64,000 nucleotides of DNA, from contig NZ_JOAI01000009.1 of the NCBI RefSeq assembly GCF_000717715.1, positions 1 through 64,000 of the forward strand, given 5' to 3'. Shown here piece by piece: positions 53,445-64,000 of the stretch. Position 1 is the first letter of the stretch, and each line of letters starts with the position of its first letter. Position numbers and translations under genes: made by a program. This DNA is from Streptomyces sp. NRRL B-24484 (GTDB taxonomy: Bacteria > Actinomycetota > Actinomycetes > Streptomycetales > Streptomycetaceae). The notes below the pieces were generated by a model. It ran no database searches. It worked only from the letters and a program-made list of their open reading frames with translations, and was not told where the DNA came from.

Positions 53445-53904
53445 GGCGGCGACTTCTCCTTGGGTGTGGATCACGGATGTGGATCACGTGGCGGTGGTCA
53501 GCGATCAGACTACCGACCGCTTACGCCCGCCTCCCACGGGGTGGCCCCGTGTCGCGGTGCTCCGTCCGTGCGTACTCGCAGCACGCCCCCGCGGCGATCC
53601 CGGACGTCCACGAACCGGCGCAGGTCGGACGGGCCCCGGCGGCGGGGTCGCCGGATCACGGTTCGGACACGGCGGCGGATCGGACGAAAACTCAAGATCC
53701 AATCATGGTTTCGGCGGTGTTGCCAGAGGTTTCGCCGAGCTGTCGAACCGCCTCCGACCTGCGGGAAGCCCTCGTCGAACACCGGTCGCAGCACGTCATG
53801 GGGGTGGTTGTCAAGCCCTGAGACCGGCCCTGACCTGCGAAAACGCCCTTCGGGTGCGCCGAGAAGCGTGTTATTCTGGAAAGCCACGGAAGGGGTCCTG
53901 TCAC
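53445..53904. promoter_or_regulatory. 460-bp divergent control region between the lipoprotein gene and carD
   Basis: No gene is supported here. Close to the lipoprotein start are two direct copies of TGTGGATCAC (53465-53474 and 53479-53488), 14 bases apart. A small hairpin CACGGGG-TGG-CCCCGTG lies at 53535-53551. From about 53690 the sequence is less GC-rich; TATTCT (53872-53877), 27 bases before carD, is a possible -10 for that gene. Confidence 0.45.
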
Positions 53905-54387
53905 ATGACGTTCAAGGTTGGCGACACGGTGGTCTACCCCCATCACGGGGCCGCGCTGATCGAGGCCATCGAAACTCGCCAGATCAAAGGTGTGGACAAG
54001 ACCTACCTGGTGCTCAAGGTGCAGCAGGGAGACCTGACACTGCGTGTGCCCGCCGAGAACGCGGAGTTCGTCGGCGTGCGCGACGTGGTCGGTCAGGAAG
54101 GTCTCGACCGGGTCTTCGAGGTGCTGCGCGCGCCGTACACCGAGGAGCCCACCAACTGGTCGCGTCGCTACAAGGCGAATCTCGAGAAGCTCGCCTCGGG
54201 CGATGTCATCAAGGTCGCCGAGGTGGTGCGCGACCTGTGGCGCCGCGAGCGCGAGCGCGGCCTGTCGGCCGGTGAGAAGCGCATGCTCGCCAAGGCGCGC
54301 CAGATCCTGGTCAGCGAGCTCGCGCTGGCCGAGAACACCAACGAGGACAAGGCGGAGACGCTGCTCGACGAGGTCCTCGCCTCCTAA
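53905..54387 (+). CDS. carD: CarD-family RNA polymerase-binding regulator
   Basis: A 160-aa protein. The N-terminal Tudor-like RNAP-interaction domain ([40 protein letters not shown]) binds the polymerase beta subunit. The C-terminal helical domain ([36 protein letters not shown]) contacts the upstream edge of the transcription bubble. CarD stabilises open complexes at rRNA and many other promoters. Length and order (carD, ispD, ispF, cysS, rlmB) match mycobacteria (Rv3583c-Rv3579c). GGAAGGGG precedes ATG 53905. Confidence 0.96.
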   Translation: MTFKVGDTVVYPHHGAALIEAIETRQIKGVDKTYLVLKVQQGDLTLRVPAENAEFVGVRDVVGQEGLDRVFEVLRAPYTEEPTNWSRRYKANLEKLASGDVIKVAEVVRDLWRRERERGLSAGEKRMLAKARQILVSELALAENTNEDKAETLLDEVLAS

Positions 54388-54684
54388 GCGGCTTCGCAAC
54401 GCCCAGCGCCCGATGCCGGTGCGCGATCCCGGTCACACGGCTGACCGGGTCGGTCTCCGGCACCTCGGGCGCTTCGGCGTGTCCGCCGCCGGTGGATCCG
54501 GGCCCGCACCCGGCCGTCGTACGACGTGTCCGGCGGCGCTGCGTGCCCGGCGTGCGCACGCTCCGCACGGGCCGGTCGACCCCGGTCGCAGGCCGGTCCT
54601 GCGCGAGGGTGTCGGACTCGTCGGAGCGGTTTGGCTAACGTGCAGTCGGAAGGGGTCCGTCGCGTACGCCGTGCGGCGCACGCC

Positions 54685-55470
54685 ATGGCCATACCCACTT
54701 CGCCGAAGGAGCGAAACCTGAACGGGTCAGCAGCAGTTGCAGCGGCGGTGGTGCCCGCCGCCGGGCGCGGGGAGCGGTTGGGGCCCGGCGCCCCGAAGGC
54801 GCTCCGCGAACTCGGCGGGGTGCCCCTGCTGGTCCACGCCGTCCGGGCGCTCGCCCGCAGCCGGGCGATCGGCCTGGTCGTGGTCGCCGCCCCGCCGGAC
54901 GGGGTCGCCGAGGTGGTGGCCCTGCTCGACAGCCACGGCCTCGACGGCAAGGACGTCCGGGTGGTCGCCGGCGGCGCCACCCGGCAGGAGTCCGTCCGGC
55001 TCGGTCTCGCCGCCGTCCCCGAGGAGGTCGGGGCGGTGCTGGTGCACGACGCGGCCCGGCCGCTCGTCCCGGTCGAGGTGGTCGACGCGGTCGTCGCCGC
55101 CGTCCGGTCCGGGGCCGACGCGGTGGTGCCCGCCGTGCCGCTCGCCGACACCGTCAAGCGGGTCGAGCCGCAGCAGCCGGGCGTGCCCGAGCCGGTGCTG
55201 GAGACCCCGGACCGGGCCGCGCTGCGCGCGGTGCAGACCCCGCAGGGCTTCCGCCGCTCGGTGCTCCACGAGGTGCACGAGAAGGCGGTCGCCGAGGAGT
55301 CGTCCGGCGGCCTGCCGCCGGTGACCGACGACGCCGGGCTGGTCGAGCGCTTCGGCGGCCGGGTCGTCGTGGTGCCCGGCCACGAGGAGGCGTTCAAGGT
55401 CACCCGTCCGCTGGACCTCGTGCTCGCCGAGGCCGTGCTCGCCCGCAGGAGGGCCTCCGATGGCTACTGA
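54685..55470 (+). CDS. ispD: 2-C-methyl-D-erythritol 4-phosphate cytidylyltransferase IspD
   Basis: About 261 aa; third enzyme of the MEP isoprenoid pathway, making CDP-ME from MEP and [21 protein letters not shown] is the CTP-binding loop; [33 protein letters not shown] and [11 protein letters not shown] complete the active site. The start is problematic. ATG 54685 has no ribosome site, whereas AAGGAG (54706-54711) stands six bases before an in-frame CTG at 54718, which would give [22 protein letters not shown] (54636-54641) is a possible -10. The 3' end overlaps ispF by 11 bases. Confidence 0.92.
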   Translation: MAIPTSPKERNLNGSAAVAAAVVPAAGRGERLGPGAPKALRELGGVPLLVHAVRALARSRAIGLVVVAAPPDGVAEVVALLDSHGLDGKDVRVVAGGATRQESVRLGLAAVPEEVGAVLVHDAARPLVPVEVVDAVVAAVRSGADAVVPAVPLADTVKRVEPQQPGVPEPVLETPDRAALRAVQTPQGFRRSVLHEVHEKAVAEESSGGLPPVTDDAGLVERFGGRVVVVPGHEEAFKVTRPLDLVLAEAVLARRRASDGY

Positions 55471-55987
55471 TCCCACCAGCCCCGCCAGTCCCGCCGGCCC
55501 CGCCGTGCCCGTCCTGCCGCTGGTCGGCATCGGCACCGACGTGCACGCCTTCGAGGCCGGCCGCCCGCTCCGGGTCGCCGGGCTCGACTGGCCGGACGCC
55601 GGCGACGGCCTGGCCGGACACTCGGACGCCGACGTCGCCGCGCACGCCGCCTGCGACGCGCTGTTCTCCGCCGCCGGCCTCGGCGACCTCGGCGCGCACT
55701 TCGGCACCGACCGCCCCGAGTGGTCCGGCGCCGCCGGCACCGCCCTGCTCGCGGAGGCCGCCAGGATCGTCCGCGCCGCCGGCTTCGAGATCGGCAACGT
55801 CGCGATCCAGGTGATCGGCGTCCGCCCGAAGATCGGCAAGCGCCGGGCCGAGGCGCAGGCCGCGCTCTCGGCCGCGGTCGGCGCCCCGGTCGCGGTCTCC
55901 GGCACCACCACCGACGGCCTCGGCCTGACCGGCCGCGCCGAGGGTCTGGCGGCGATCGCCACCGCCCTGGTGTACCGGACCTCCTGA
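55460..55987 (+). CDS. ispF: 2-C-methyl-D-erythritol 2,4-cyclodiphosphate synthase IspF
   Basis: A 175-aa trimeric, metal-dependent enzyme that cyclises CDP-ME 2-phosphate. Asp27 and His29 in GIGTDVHAF and the third ligand in [16 protein letters not shown] form the metal site; the C-terminal [14 protein letters not shown] binds the cytidine side. The first 20 residues are a Pro/Ala extension. It overlaps the ispD 3' end by 11 bases, so the two are co-translated. Confidence 0.96.
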   Translation: MATDPTSPASPAGPAVPVLPLVGIGTDVHAFEAGRPLRVAGLDWPDAGDGLAGHSDADVAAHAACDALFSAAGLGDLGAHFGTDRPEWSGAAGTALLAEAARIVRAAGFEIGNVAIQVIGVRPKIGKRRAEAQAALSAAVGAPVAVSGTTTDGLGLTGRAEGLAAIATALVYRTS

Positions 55988-56146
55988 CACCGCGCCGGTC
56001 CGGCCCGGCCCGCCGCCCTGACGGCCCGTCCGCCGCGCCGGCCCGTCCGCGCCCCTGGGGGCGGGCCGGCGGGCCGGTGCTGCGGAGGGAGTTCCGCGCC
56101 GGTAAAGGTGGCGGGGCACCCCCGTGTGCCCACTACGCTTGACGCT

Positions 56147-57538
<1,392 letters not shown>

Positions 57539-57673
57539 GCCCCGCCCACGGGCGGGACCGGCGAACCAGTAGCCCCGGCCACGGGGCGAGCGTGGGCCGC
57601 AGCCGGTGCACCACCGGCTACGGCCCATCCTCATGACGAACCTCAAGACGTAGAAGAGACAGGAAGTACAGCC

Positions 57674-58666
57674 ATGGCCGGCAACAGCCAGCGCAGGAAC
57701 CGCCGCAACCCCGGGTCGAAGAAGGGCGCGAGTGTCGGTACCGGCGGCCACAGCCGGAAGGCACTGCAGGGCAAGGGCCCGACCCCGCCCGGCGAGGCGC
57801 GCAAGGGACACCCCAAGCAGCGCGCCGCCAACGCCGCGATCAAGCGCGAGCGGGACGCCAAGTCCCGCGCCGGCATGCGCCGGGCCGGCGGGGCCGGCCG
57901 CGGCGGGCGCGGCGGCGCGGGTGCCGCCGAGCTGGTGGTCGGCCGCAACTCGGTGGTCGAGGCCCTGCAGGGCGGCGTGCCGGCCAACGCGCTGTACGTG
58001 ATGCAGTTCATCGACACCGACGACCGGGTCCGCGACGCGTACCAGGCCGCCAACGAGCGCGGCGTCCCGCTCATGGAGGCCCCGCGCGCCCAGCTCGACC
58101 AGATGACCGGCGGCCTCAACCACCAGGGCCTGGTCCTGCAGGTCCCGCCGTACGAGTACGCGCACCCGGACGACCTGGTCGCCGATGCCGCCGAGGCCGG
58201 CGAGGACGCGCTGATCATCGCGCTGGACGGGGTCACCGACTCGCGCAACCTCGGTGCCGTCGTCCGCTCCGCCGCCGCCTTCGGCGCGCACGGCGTGGTC
58301 ATCCCCGAGCGCCGCGCCGCCGGCATGACCGCGGGCGCCTGGAAGACCTCGTCCGGCGCCGCAGCCCGGCTGCCCGTCGCCCGTGCGACCAACCTGACCC
58401 GCGCCCTGGAGGCCTACCAGAAGGCCGGCCTGATGGTGGTCGGCCTGGCCGCCGACGGCGAGGCCGAGATCGGCGACCTGGACGCGCTCACCGGCCCGGT
58501 GGTCGTCGTCGCCGGCTCCGAGGGCAAGGGCCTCTCGCGGCTGGTCTCCGAGACCTGCGACATCCGGGTCCGCATCCCGATGCCCGGTCAGACGGAGTCG
58601 CTGAACGCCGGTGTCGCCGCCGGCATCGTGCTGTACGAGGCCGCCCGGCTGCGCGCCCGCCGCTGA
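57674..58666 (+). CDS. rlmB: 23S rRNA (guanosine-2'-O-)-methyltransferase RlmB
   Basis: A 330-aa SPOUT methyltransferase that modifies G2251 in 23S rRNA. A basic, disordered N-terminal tail of about 85 residues (NSQRRNRRNPGSKKG) is typical of actinobacterial RlmB. The substrate-binding domain follows (LVVGRNSVVEALQGGVPANA), then the knotted SPOUT domain: LDGVTDSRNLGAVVRSAAAF, VVVVAGSEGKGLSRLV, IPMPGQTESLNAGVAAGI. AGGA lies 11 bases before the ATG. A strong terminator follows at 58720. Confidence 0.96.
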   Translation: MAGNSQRRNRRNPGSKKGASVGTGGHSRKALQGKGPTPPGEARKGHPKQRAANAAIKRERDAKSRAGMRRAGGAGRGGRGGAGAAELVVGRNSVVEALQGGVPANALYVMQFIDTDDRVRDAYQAANERGVPLMEAPRAQLDQMTGGLNHQGLVLQVPPYEYAHPDDLVADAAEAGEDALIIALDGVTDSRNLGAVVRSAAAFGAHGVVIPERRAAGMTAGAWKTSSGAAARLPVARATNLTRALEAYQKAGLMVVGLAADGEAEIGDLDALTGPVVVVAGSEGKGLSRLVSETCDIRVRIPMPGQTESLNAGVAAGIVLYEAARLRARR

Positions 58667-58719
58667 CCGGCGGCGCAACCCGTGACCGTTCCGTCCGGAA
58701 CGGACAGCTTCGTGGGAGG

Positions 58720-58754
58720 AACCGATCGGGTCCGGCCGGGCCCGATCGGTTTTC
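58720..58754 (+). terminator. Intrinsic terminator after rlmB
   Basis: AACCGATCGGG (58720-58730) pairs with CCCGATCGGTT (58741-58751) and is followed by TTCT; four consecutive T end the stem. It is one of the few classical stem-plus-T terminators in the window. Confidence 0.88.
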
Positions 58755-58830
58755 TCATGATCACTTCAAATCCACGCCCGGAATCCACCCGGGAGAGTGT
58801 CCTCCGGGCCGGTCACCCGGTTAGAGGGGT

Positions 58831-60441
58831 GTGGACACCAGAACACCTCGGCGCCCGGGACAGGGCGGCACGGCGGGGATAGACCCCGGACCGGGCCTCA
58901 GCACGGTCAGGGTGCCGTCCGATCCCGCGAAGCTCAGCAGCACCCAGGCCAGCTTCCGCATCCGGCTCGCCGCGCCGGTGGCCCCCATGATCGACGTGCC
59001 GGTCGGCGCGGCCTTCGGGGACCCGTACGGCATCCAGGCGGGCGCGGCCGGCTTCGGTGCCCGCCCCCTCGTCACGCCGCAGGTCGTGGTGCCGAGCGCG
59101 CAGATCCCCGCCCTCGCGGGGGCCGGCGGCGGCGCGCCCCGGCGCAAGGGCCGGGTCACCACCGTCACCTGGAGCGGCCAGGCGGCACCGGGCGACATGG
59201 CGGCCACCCGGCTGCTGGAGGCCGTCCGGCTCACCACCGTCCCCGCCCCGGCGGGCGCCCCCGGCAGCGGCTCCGCGGGCGGCCTCGGCGCCACGGCCCC
59301 GGGCGACGAGACCCAGCCGCTGCACGCCGTGCCGCGCCAGGCGGGCCCGCCCCCGCTGCCGTACGAGCCGGTCACCCGGGGCTGGACGCCCAGCGGCGAG
59401 CTGCCAGAGGTCTCCGCCACCGCGGGCCCGGCCGACGCCCGGCACGCCTGGTACCCGGGCCGCCGGGTCGACCTCGGCCTGGTGCTGCTGCCGCTGCGCG
59501 TCGTGCTCGGCTCGCTCTCCGTCTACGCCGGCTTCAGCAAGCTCTGCGACCCGGTGTACTTCGACGGCGGCGAGCGCGGCTCGATGATGCGCTGGCTCTC
59601 CTCGCTGCACCCCTGGAAGGTCGCCGAGCCGCTGCTCGCGTTCGCCATGAACCACCCGGTCGGTGCCGGGCTGGGCGTGGCGTTCACCGAGATCGTGGTG
59701 GGCGTCCTGACCGTCCTGGGCCTCTGGCAGCGGGCGGCGGCGGCCGCGGCGATGACCCTCTCCGCGGCACTGCTGTTCACCGTCAGCTGGCGGTCGGTGC
59801 CGGTGTACGACGCCCCCGACCTGATCTTCCTGGCGGCATGGAGCCCGCTGCTGATCGCCGGGGCGCCGTTCGGTTCGCTGGACGGCCGGATCGCCCTCGA
59901 CGCCTGGCGCCGGTACGGCCCCGACGCGCCGCAGGCCGTCCGCCGGCGGGTGCTGCGGCGCAGCTCCGTGGTGGCCGCGGTGGTCGTCGGACTGACCCTG
60001 CTGATCGGGTCGATGCTCGGTGCGGCCGTCCGCACCGGCGGCGCCACGGGCCCGGCGCCGGTCAAGCCGCCGACCGACTTCGGCTCCCCGCTCTGGCCGG
60101 GCAACGGCACCGGCAGCTCGCCGTCCCCTTCGCCGAGCCCCTCGCCGTCGCCCAGCCGGTCGACCTCGCCGTCGCCCTCCGGGAAGTCCTCGCCGTCCTC
60201 CTCCTCGACCAAGGGCGGCAAGGCCAAGTCGAGCAGGTCGGGCAGCACCGCCGGCAGCAGTGGCGGACCGGGGCGGTCCGGCAGCACCCGCGGCACCTCC
60301 TCGGGGGGTACGGGCGGCGGTTCCACCCCGCGGCCCGGCAGCAGCGCCGGCCTGATCGGCGGCGTGCTCGGCAGCGCCCCGCTGGGCGGCCTCACCCCGC
60401 TCGGCATGGACCGTCCGTCCGGGCCGGCGGCCACGGCCTGA
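58831..60441 (+). CDS. DoxX-family membrane protein with long disordered flanks
   Basis: A 536-aa protein from GTG 58831. Residues 1-210 are low-complexity and cytoplasmic-looking. The DoxX-type membrane part starts near residue 213 (LGLVLLPLRVVLGSLSVYAG, FTEIVVGVLTVLGLWQRAAA, LSAALLFTVSWR, DLIFLAAWSPLLIAG). A further helix (VVAAVVVGLTLLIGSMLG) precedes an extracytoplasmic Ser/Pro/Gly tail. DoxX proteins are four-helix quinone- or redox-associated membrane proteins. There is no ribosome site before the GTG. Confidence 0.83.
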   Translation: MDTRTPRRPGQGGTAGIDPGPGLSTVRVPSDPAKLSSTQASFRIRLAAPVAPMIDVPVGAAFGDPYGIQAGAAGFGARPLVTPQVVVPSAQIPALAGAGGGAPRRKGRVTTVTWSGQAAPGDMAATRLLEAVRLTTVPAPAGAPGSGSAGGLGATAPGDETQPLHAVPRQAGPPPLPYEPVTRGWTPSGELPEVSATAGPADARHAWYPGRRVDLGLVLLPLRVVLGSLSVYAGFSKLCDPVYFDGGERGSMMRWLSSLHPWKVAEPLLAFAMNHPVGAGLGVAFTEIVVGVLTVLGLWQRAAAAAAMTLSAALLFTVSWRSVPVYDAPDLIFLAAWSPLLIAGAPFGSLDGRIALDAWRRYGPDAPQAVRRRVLRRSSVVAAVVVGLTLLIGSMLGAAVRTGGATGPAPVKPPTDFGSPLWPGNGTGSSPSPSPSPSPSPSRSTSPSPSGKSSPSSSSTKGGKAKSSRSGSTAGSSGGPGRSGSTRGTSSGGTGGGSTPRPGSSAGLIGGVLGSAPLGGLTPLGMDRPSGPAATA

Positions 60442-60457
60442 GGCCCGGGCAGCACGG

Positions 60458-60508
60458 AGCACGGCGGAGGGGCCTCCCACCCGGGGTGGGAGGCCCCTCC
60501 GCCGTGCT
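60458..60508. terminator. Bidirectional terminator, 25-bp stem
   Basis: Bases 60458-60482 pair perfectly with 60484-60508, so the stem is almost gap-free. It lies between the converging DoxX and pyrophosphorylase genes. Confidence 0.88.
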
Positions 60509-60526
60509 GCTGCGGGCGGTGGGCGG

Positions 60527-61327
60527 TCAGTCGTCGGTGGGGCGGCCCGCCGCGGCGAGTTCCTTGGCGGCCTCCGTGAGGTCCTTCACGGTGTCGATCG
60601 CCCGCCAGTAGCAGCCCTGCGGCAGCTGGTAGCCCGCCAGCTGCTTGGCCCGCGCCAGCTGCGGGAAGGTCGTCCGCTCGTGGTCGCCCACGTCGGGCAG
60701 CAGCGCCCGGAACGACGGCCCGAAGACGTACAGGCCGGCGTTGATGAGGAAGGGCGAGGGCGGCGCCTCGACGAAGTCCAGCACGTTGCCGAACCGGTCG
60801 GTCTCCACCGCCCCCCACGGGATCCGCGGCCGCGCCAGCGCCAGGGTGGCCACCGCGGCCCGCTCGTGGTGGAAGGCGGCCATCTCGCGCAGGCTGAACC
60901 GCGTCCAGATGTCGCCGTTGGTGGCGAACCAGGGCTCGTCCGGCCGCGGCAGAGCGGCGGAGGCGTACTTGAGGCCGCCGCCGCGGCCCAGCGGCTCGTG
61001 CTCGACGACCGTGCGGACCCGCACCGGCAGGTCGGTGCCGTCCAGCCACTCCTGCAGGACCTCGGCGAGGTGGCCGCAGGAGATCACCACGTCGGTGACG
61101 CCCTCGGAGGCCAGCCAGGACAGTTGATGGCCGACGATCGGGATGCCCGTGCCCGGGATCTCCACCAGCGGCTTCGGACGGTCGTCGGTGTACGGGCGGA
61201 GCCGGGAGCCCTGCCCGCCGGCCAGGATCACCGCCTGGGTCACGGCGGGTGCGGCGGCGAGGGTGACGGGGTCGGCGGCGGCCGCGAGCTCCGCGGCCCG
61301 GTCGGCGGGCGTCTGGTCAGCGGTCAT
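60527..61327 (-). CDS. Sugar-1-phosphate nucleotidyltransferase (NDP-sugar pyrophosphorylase)
   Basis: A 266-aa Rossmann-like nucleotidyltransferase. The N-terminal signature VILAGGQGSRLRPYT, KPLVEIPGTGIPIV and the metal Asp in FATNGDIW are clear. The end (GDHERTTFPQLA, YWRAIDTVKDLTEA) is that of RmlA/RfbA- or GlmU-N-like enzymes. It makes an NDP-sugar, probably for cell-surface glycans; which sugar is unknown. TATTGT (minus strand 61340-61335) lies exactly seven bases before ATG 61327. Confidence 0.92.
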   Translation of the reverse strand: MTADQTPADRAAELAAAADPVTLAAAPAVTQAVILAGGQGSRLRPYTDDRPKPLVEIPGTGIPIVGHQLSWLASEGVTDVVISCGHLAEVLQEWLDGTDLPVRVRTVVEHEPLGRGGGLKYASAALPRPDEPWFATNGDIWTRFSLREMAAFHHERAAVATLALARPRIPWGAVETDRFGNVLDFVEAPPSPFLINAGLYVFGPSFRALLPDVGDHERTTFPQLARAKQLAGYQLPQGCYWRAIDTVKDLTEAAKELAAAGRPTDD

Positions 61328-61470
61328 AGCCAGAACAATAGGGTCCGCGCGGAGCGCGCCCCACGGGTTCGGCGCCACTGCACCCGAACGTGCCGCCGGG
61401 CCCGGGCGTTCCGACGCGCCGGCGGCGTCTCACTGCCGCGCAGGGAGACGCGGGGAGATGCAGGGAGACG

Positions 61471-61516
61471 CCGCGAGCGCCGCGCCCGTCGGTACGGGAG
61501 GGCGCGGCGCTCGCGG
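61471..61516 (-). terminator. Terminator hairpin, 17-bp stem
   Basis: Bases 61471-61487 pair with 61500-61516 around a 12-base loop. It lies downstream of the membrane-protein gene that ends at 61623. Confidence 0.8.
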
Positions 61517-61573
61517 GGGGTCGGACGGGGCCGGGGTGCAGGGCCGGGGGCGCTCCCCGGCGGTGCCGGTTCC

Positions 61574-61608
61574 GGTGGTGCCGGTGGTGCCGGTGGTGCC
61601 GGTGGTGC
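61574..61608. repeat. 9-bp tandem repeat, nearly four copies
   Basis: GGTGGTGCC is repeated at 61574, 61583, 61592 and 61601, the last copy lacking its final base match. It ends 14 bases before the stop codon of the minus-strand gene at 61623 and is a candidate hypervariable locus. Confidence 0.9.
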
Positions 61609-61622
61609 GGGTCGGGTGACGG

Positions 61623-62051
61623 TCAGGCGGTGACGCCGGCGGCGAAGGAGCCGTCGCAGACCGGGCGGGCGAAGGAACGGGCCCGCTGCACGTCGCCCTG
61701 GTACTTGCGGACGGCGGCCCGGCCGAGCTCCGAGGCGAGCTCGGTGCAGTACGGCGTCAGCGAGGGCTTCTCGCGCATGGTGCGCTCCAGCAGGTCCAGC
61801 GCGGTGCCCGGGTTGTGCGCGTCGAGCTCGTTGAGCAGGTCGGTGCGGAGGGCGTCGCGCGGGCTGTCGGCGGAACCGGCGGAGGTGCGGCCGATGCTGC
61901 CGTCGCTGCTGGACGCCGCGACCACCTGCTGGTCGAGGCCCGTCGGAGGAGCCCACGGAACCCGGGTCACGGCGAGAGTGCCGGTGGTCACCAGGATCAC
62001 CGGCAGGGTGAGGGCCACGGTCTGGCCGATACGGCGTAGGAGCTGCTTCAC
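61623..62051 (-). CDS. Membrane-anchored extracytoplasmic protein
   Basis: A 142-aa protein from GTG 62051, preceded at eight bases by TACGCT on the minus strand. One helix near residues 12-30 (VALTLPVILVTTGTLAV) anchors it. The outside part has a helical segment (DALRTDLLNELDAHNPGTAL, LLERTMREKPSLTPY) and two cysteines (YCTELASELGRAA, RPVCDGSFAAG) that could form a disulfide. I do not recognise a family. A longer reading to 62285 crosses the promoter and is rejected. Confidence 0.72.
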   Translation of the reverse strand: MKQLLRRIGQTVALTLPVILVTTGTLAVTRVPWAPPTGLDQQVVAASSSDGSIGRTSAGSADSPRDALRTDLLNELDAHNPGTALDLLERTMREKPSLTPYCTELASELGRAAVRKYQGDVQRARSFARPVCDGSFAAGVTA

Positions 62052-62298
62052 GCCACAGGAGCGTAGCGACGAGTCGCCGAAAGGTCGCGCTCCGTTACAC
62101 CAATGAGTGACCGGTGTCCTGATTTGTTCCGTCGCGTGGTTGACGGGCGGGCGGCCGGACGGGTGGTCGGGGCCGCGCGCCCGCCGCCGGGACCTCCCCG
62201 GAGGCCGCCGGACGCGCCGGAGCCCCGGCGGAACGGTGTCCGCCGGGGCTCCGGTCGTGCTGCGGTGGGCGTGCGGCCCGGTCACCCGGGCCGTCGGC

Positions 62299-63390
<1,092 letters not shown>

Positions 63391-63652
63391 GGCTGTGCTC
63401 TCCTTCACCGGCAGGAACGTGCCGGACGATCCGAGTAAAGGCTGGATTGTCGGTACCGGGTCGCCGCGTTCAGGAGTCGAACGGGGGCCGGTCCCTCCGC
63501 GACCGTACCCGGACGTTCATCGGCTTGTCAGCCCCCGCCGGTGGCCGAATTCGGCATCGGTCCGATCACAACCAGGACACATCGCGCAAATCGCCCGCCC
63601 GGCACACCGCCCCACCGGCCAAAACCGACGGCGCCGCCCGGCACCGGCCCGC

Positions 63653-63658
63653 TACACT
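63653..63658 (+). promoter_or_regulatory. -10 candidate for the tRNA gene
   Basis: TACACT is about 40 bases before the mature tRNA and fits a vegetative -10. No convincing -35 is visible 16-19 bases upstream. Confidence 0.35.
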
Positions 63659-63698
63659 GCCCGTGGTACCGCAGTGGTTTGCCGCTGACGGTCACCGT

Positions 63699-63772
63699 GC
63701 CTCCTTAGCTCAGCTGGCCAGAGCACCGCTCTTGTAAAGCGGGGGTCGTCGGTTCGAACCCGACAGGGGGCT
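63699..63772 (+). tRNA. tRNA-Thr (anticodon TGT)
   Basis: A complete 74-nt cloverleaf. The acceptor stem pairs GCCTCCT with AGGGGGC, with discriminator T72. The D arm contains TAGCTCAGCTGGCCAGAGCA; the anticodon arm is CCGCT-CTTGTAA-AGCGG with TGT at 63733-63735; the T arm contains GTCGGTTCGAACCCGAC. CCA is not encoded. The 3' end is a likely integration site because a tyrosine integrase gene points at it from the right. Confidence 0.95.
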
Positions 63773-63780
63773 CGCCCATA

Positions 63781-63844
63781 TCGGCAGGTCAACGGCCTGC
63801 CGAACGCGAAAGGCCCCGGACCGGCGACGGTCCGGGGCCTTTCG
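63781..63844. terminator. Two hairpins between tRNA-Thr and the integrase gene
   Basis: A first stem TCGGCAGG/CCTGCCGA (63781-63788 with 63796-63803) is followed by a 16-bp perfect stem (63807-63822 with 63829-63844, loop GGCGAC). The second has A and T runs at its base on both sides and would end transcription from both directions. Confidence 0.8.
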
Positions 63845-63849
63845 ACATC

Positions 63850-64000
63850 TCAAAGTGACATCAGCGGGCGGGGGCGCCGGCGCTTCAACAGCCGGTCCAT
63901 GTGGCTCATGGCCTCCCGCTGGTTCGCCTGCACCACATGCGCGTAGATCTCCATCGTGACCGCGATCTGGCTGTGCCCGAGGATCGCCATCAGGTCCCGC
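63850..64000 (-). CDS. C-terminus of a tyrosine site-specific integrase (partial)
   Basis: The last 49 codons of a tyrosine recombinase enter the window from the right. The segment shows the catalytic end of the family: LGHSQIAVTMEIYAHV, with His and the Tyr nucleophile in YAHV, then NQREAMSHMDRLLKRRRPRP and stop at 63850. It points towards tRNA-Thr, whose 3' end is 77 bases away. This is the usual layout for actinomycete integrative elements (AICEs) and prophages that use a tRNA as attB. The rest of the gene and element lie beyond 64000. Confidence 0.9.
   Translation of the reverse strand, partial: RDLMAILGHSQIAVTMEIYAHVVQANQREAMSHMDRLLKRRRPRPLMSL

Noticed and set aside
53477..53821. Possible 114-aa gene upstream of carD
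   Set aside because: No ribosome site, no recognisable fold, and it crosses promoter-like and repeat sequence.

Overview
The window is chromosomal DNA of a streptomycete (Streptomyces or Kitasatospora; I cannot separate the two). The base composition is very GC-rich, third codon positions are almost all G or C, GTG starts are common, and the right half carries a gene order typical of Streptomyces cores. From memory this order matches the S. coelicolor segment running from mshA to msiK. No biosynthetic gene cluster, CRISPR array, rRNA operon or insertion sequence is present. The only mobile-element signal is at the extreme right edge.

Left part (1-31500). An ECF sigma factor is coupled to a membrane protein and bracketed by unusual hairpins with C-rich loops: one 110-bp imperfect palindrome upstream and four hairpins downstream. 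Then come a deacetylase/glycosyltransferase fusion, a membrane Ser/Thr kinase, a two-TM potassium channel operon, tatA, and a TetR-controlled drug-efflux gene. An acyl-CoA ligase/acyl-CoA dehydrogenase operon diverges from a regulator with two TetR domains. It is followed by an Hsp90-like ATPase next to a large TPR protein, a ThrE-like exporter, an Eis-like acetyltransferase, a TetR gene with a 38-bp palindromic operator candidate, a macrodomain protein, an MFS pump with divergent LysR, 4-OT, another LysR and YceI.

Middle (31600-44000). A large SNF2 helicase with a tiny partner, an AhpD-like protein behind an ECF41-type promoter candidate, a DUF4291 protein, two divergent MarR-like genes with a nucleotidyltransferase, and the XRE regulator/HbhA-like/DUF2516 trio also known in mycobacteria. 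Next are a receiver-SpoIIE phosphatase, a second macrodomain protein, a GT-skewed noncoding stretch and a methyltransferase.

Right part (44000-64000). This is housekeeping DNA: mshA behind a SigR-type promoter, a YbjN protein, an MFS gene, gpm, and an LPMO with a DasR-type site over its promoter. It continues with a Cys-rich miniprotein, phoU, PHO boxes, phoR-phoP, a lipoprotein, carD-ispD-ispF, cysS, rlmB, a DoxX protein, a sugar-nucleotide pyrophosphorylase, msiK and tRNA-Thr(TGT). The C-terminus of a tyrosine integrase points at the tRNA from the right, so an integrated element probably begins there.

Two features run across the window. At least twelve genes have a TANNNT (-10-like) hexamer exactly 6-8 nt before the start codon, which fits leaderless transcription. 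Nearly every convergent or operon end carries a long perfect hairpin, usually without a T-tract.
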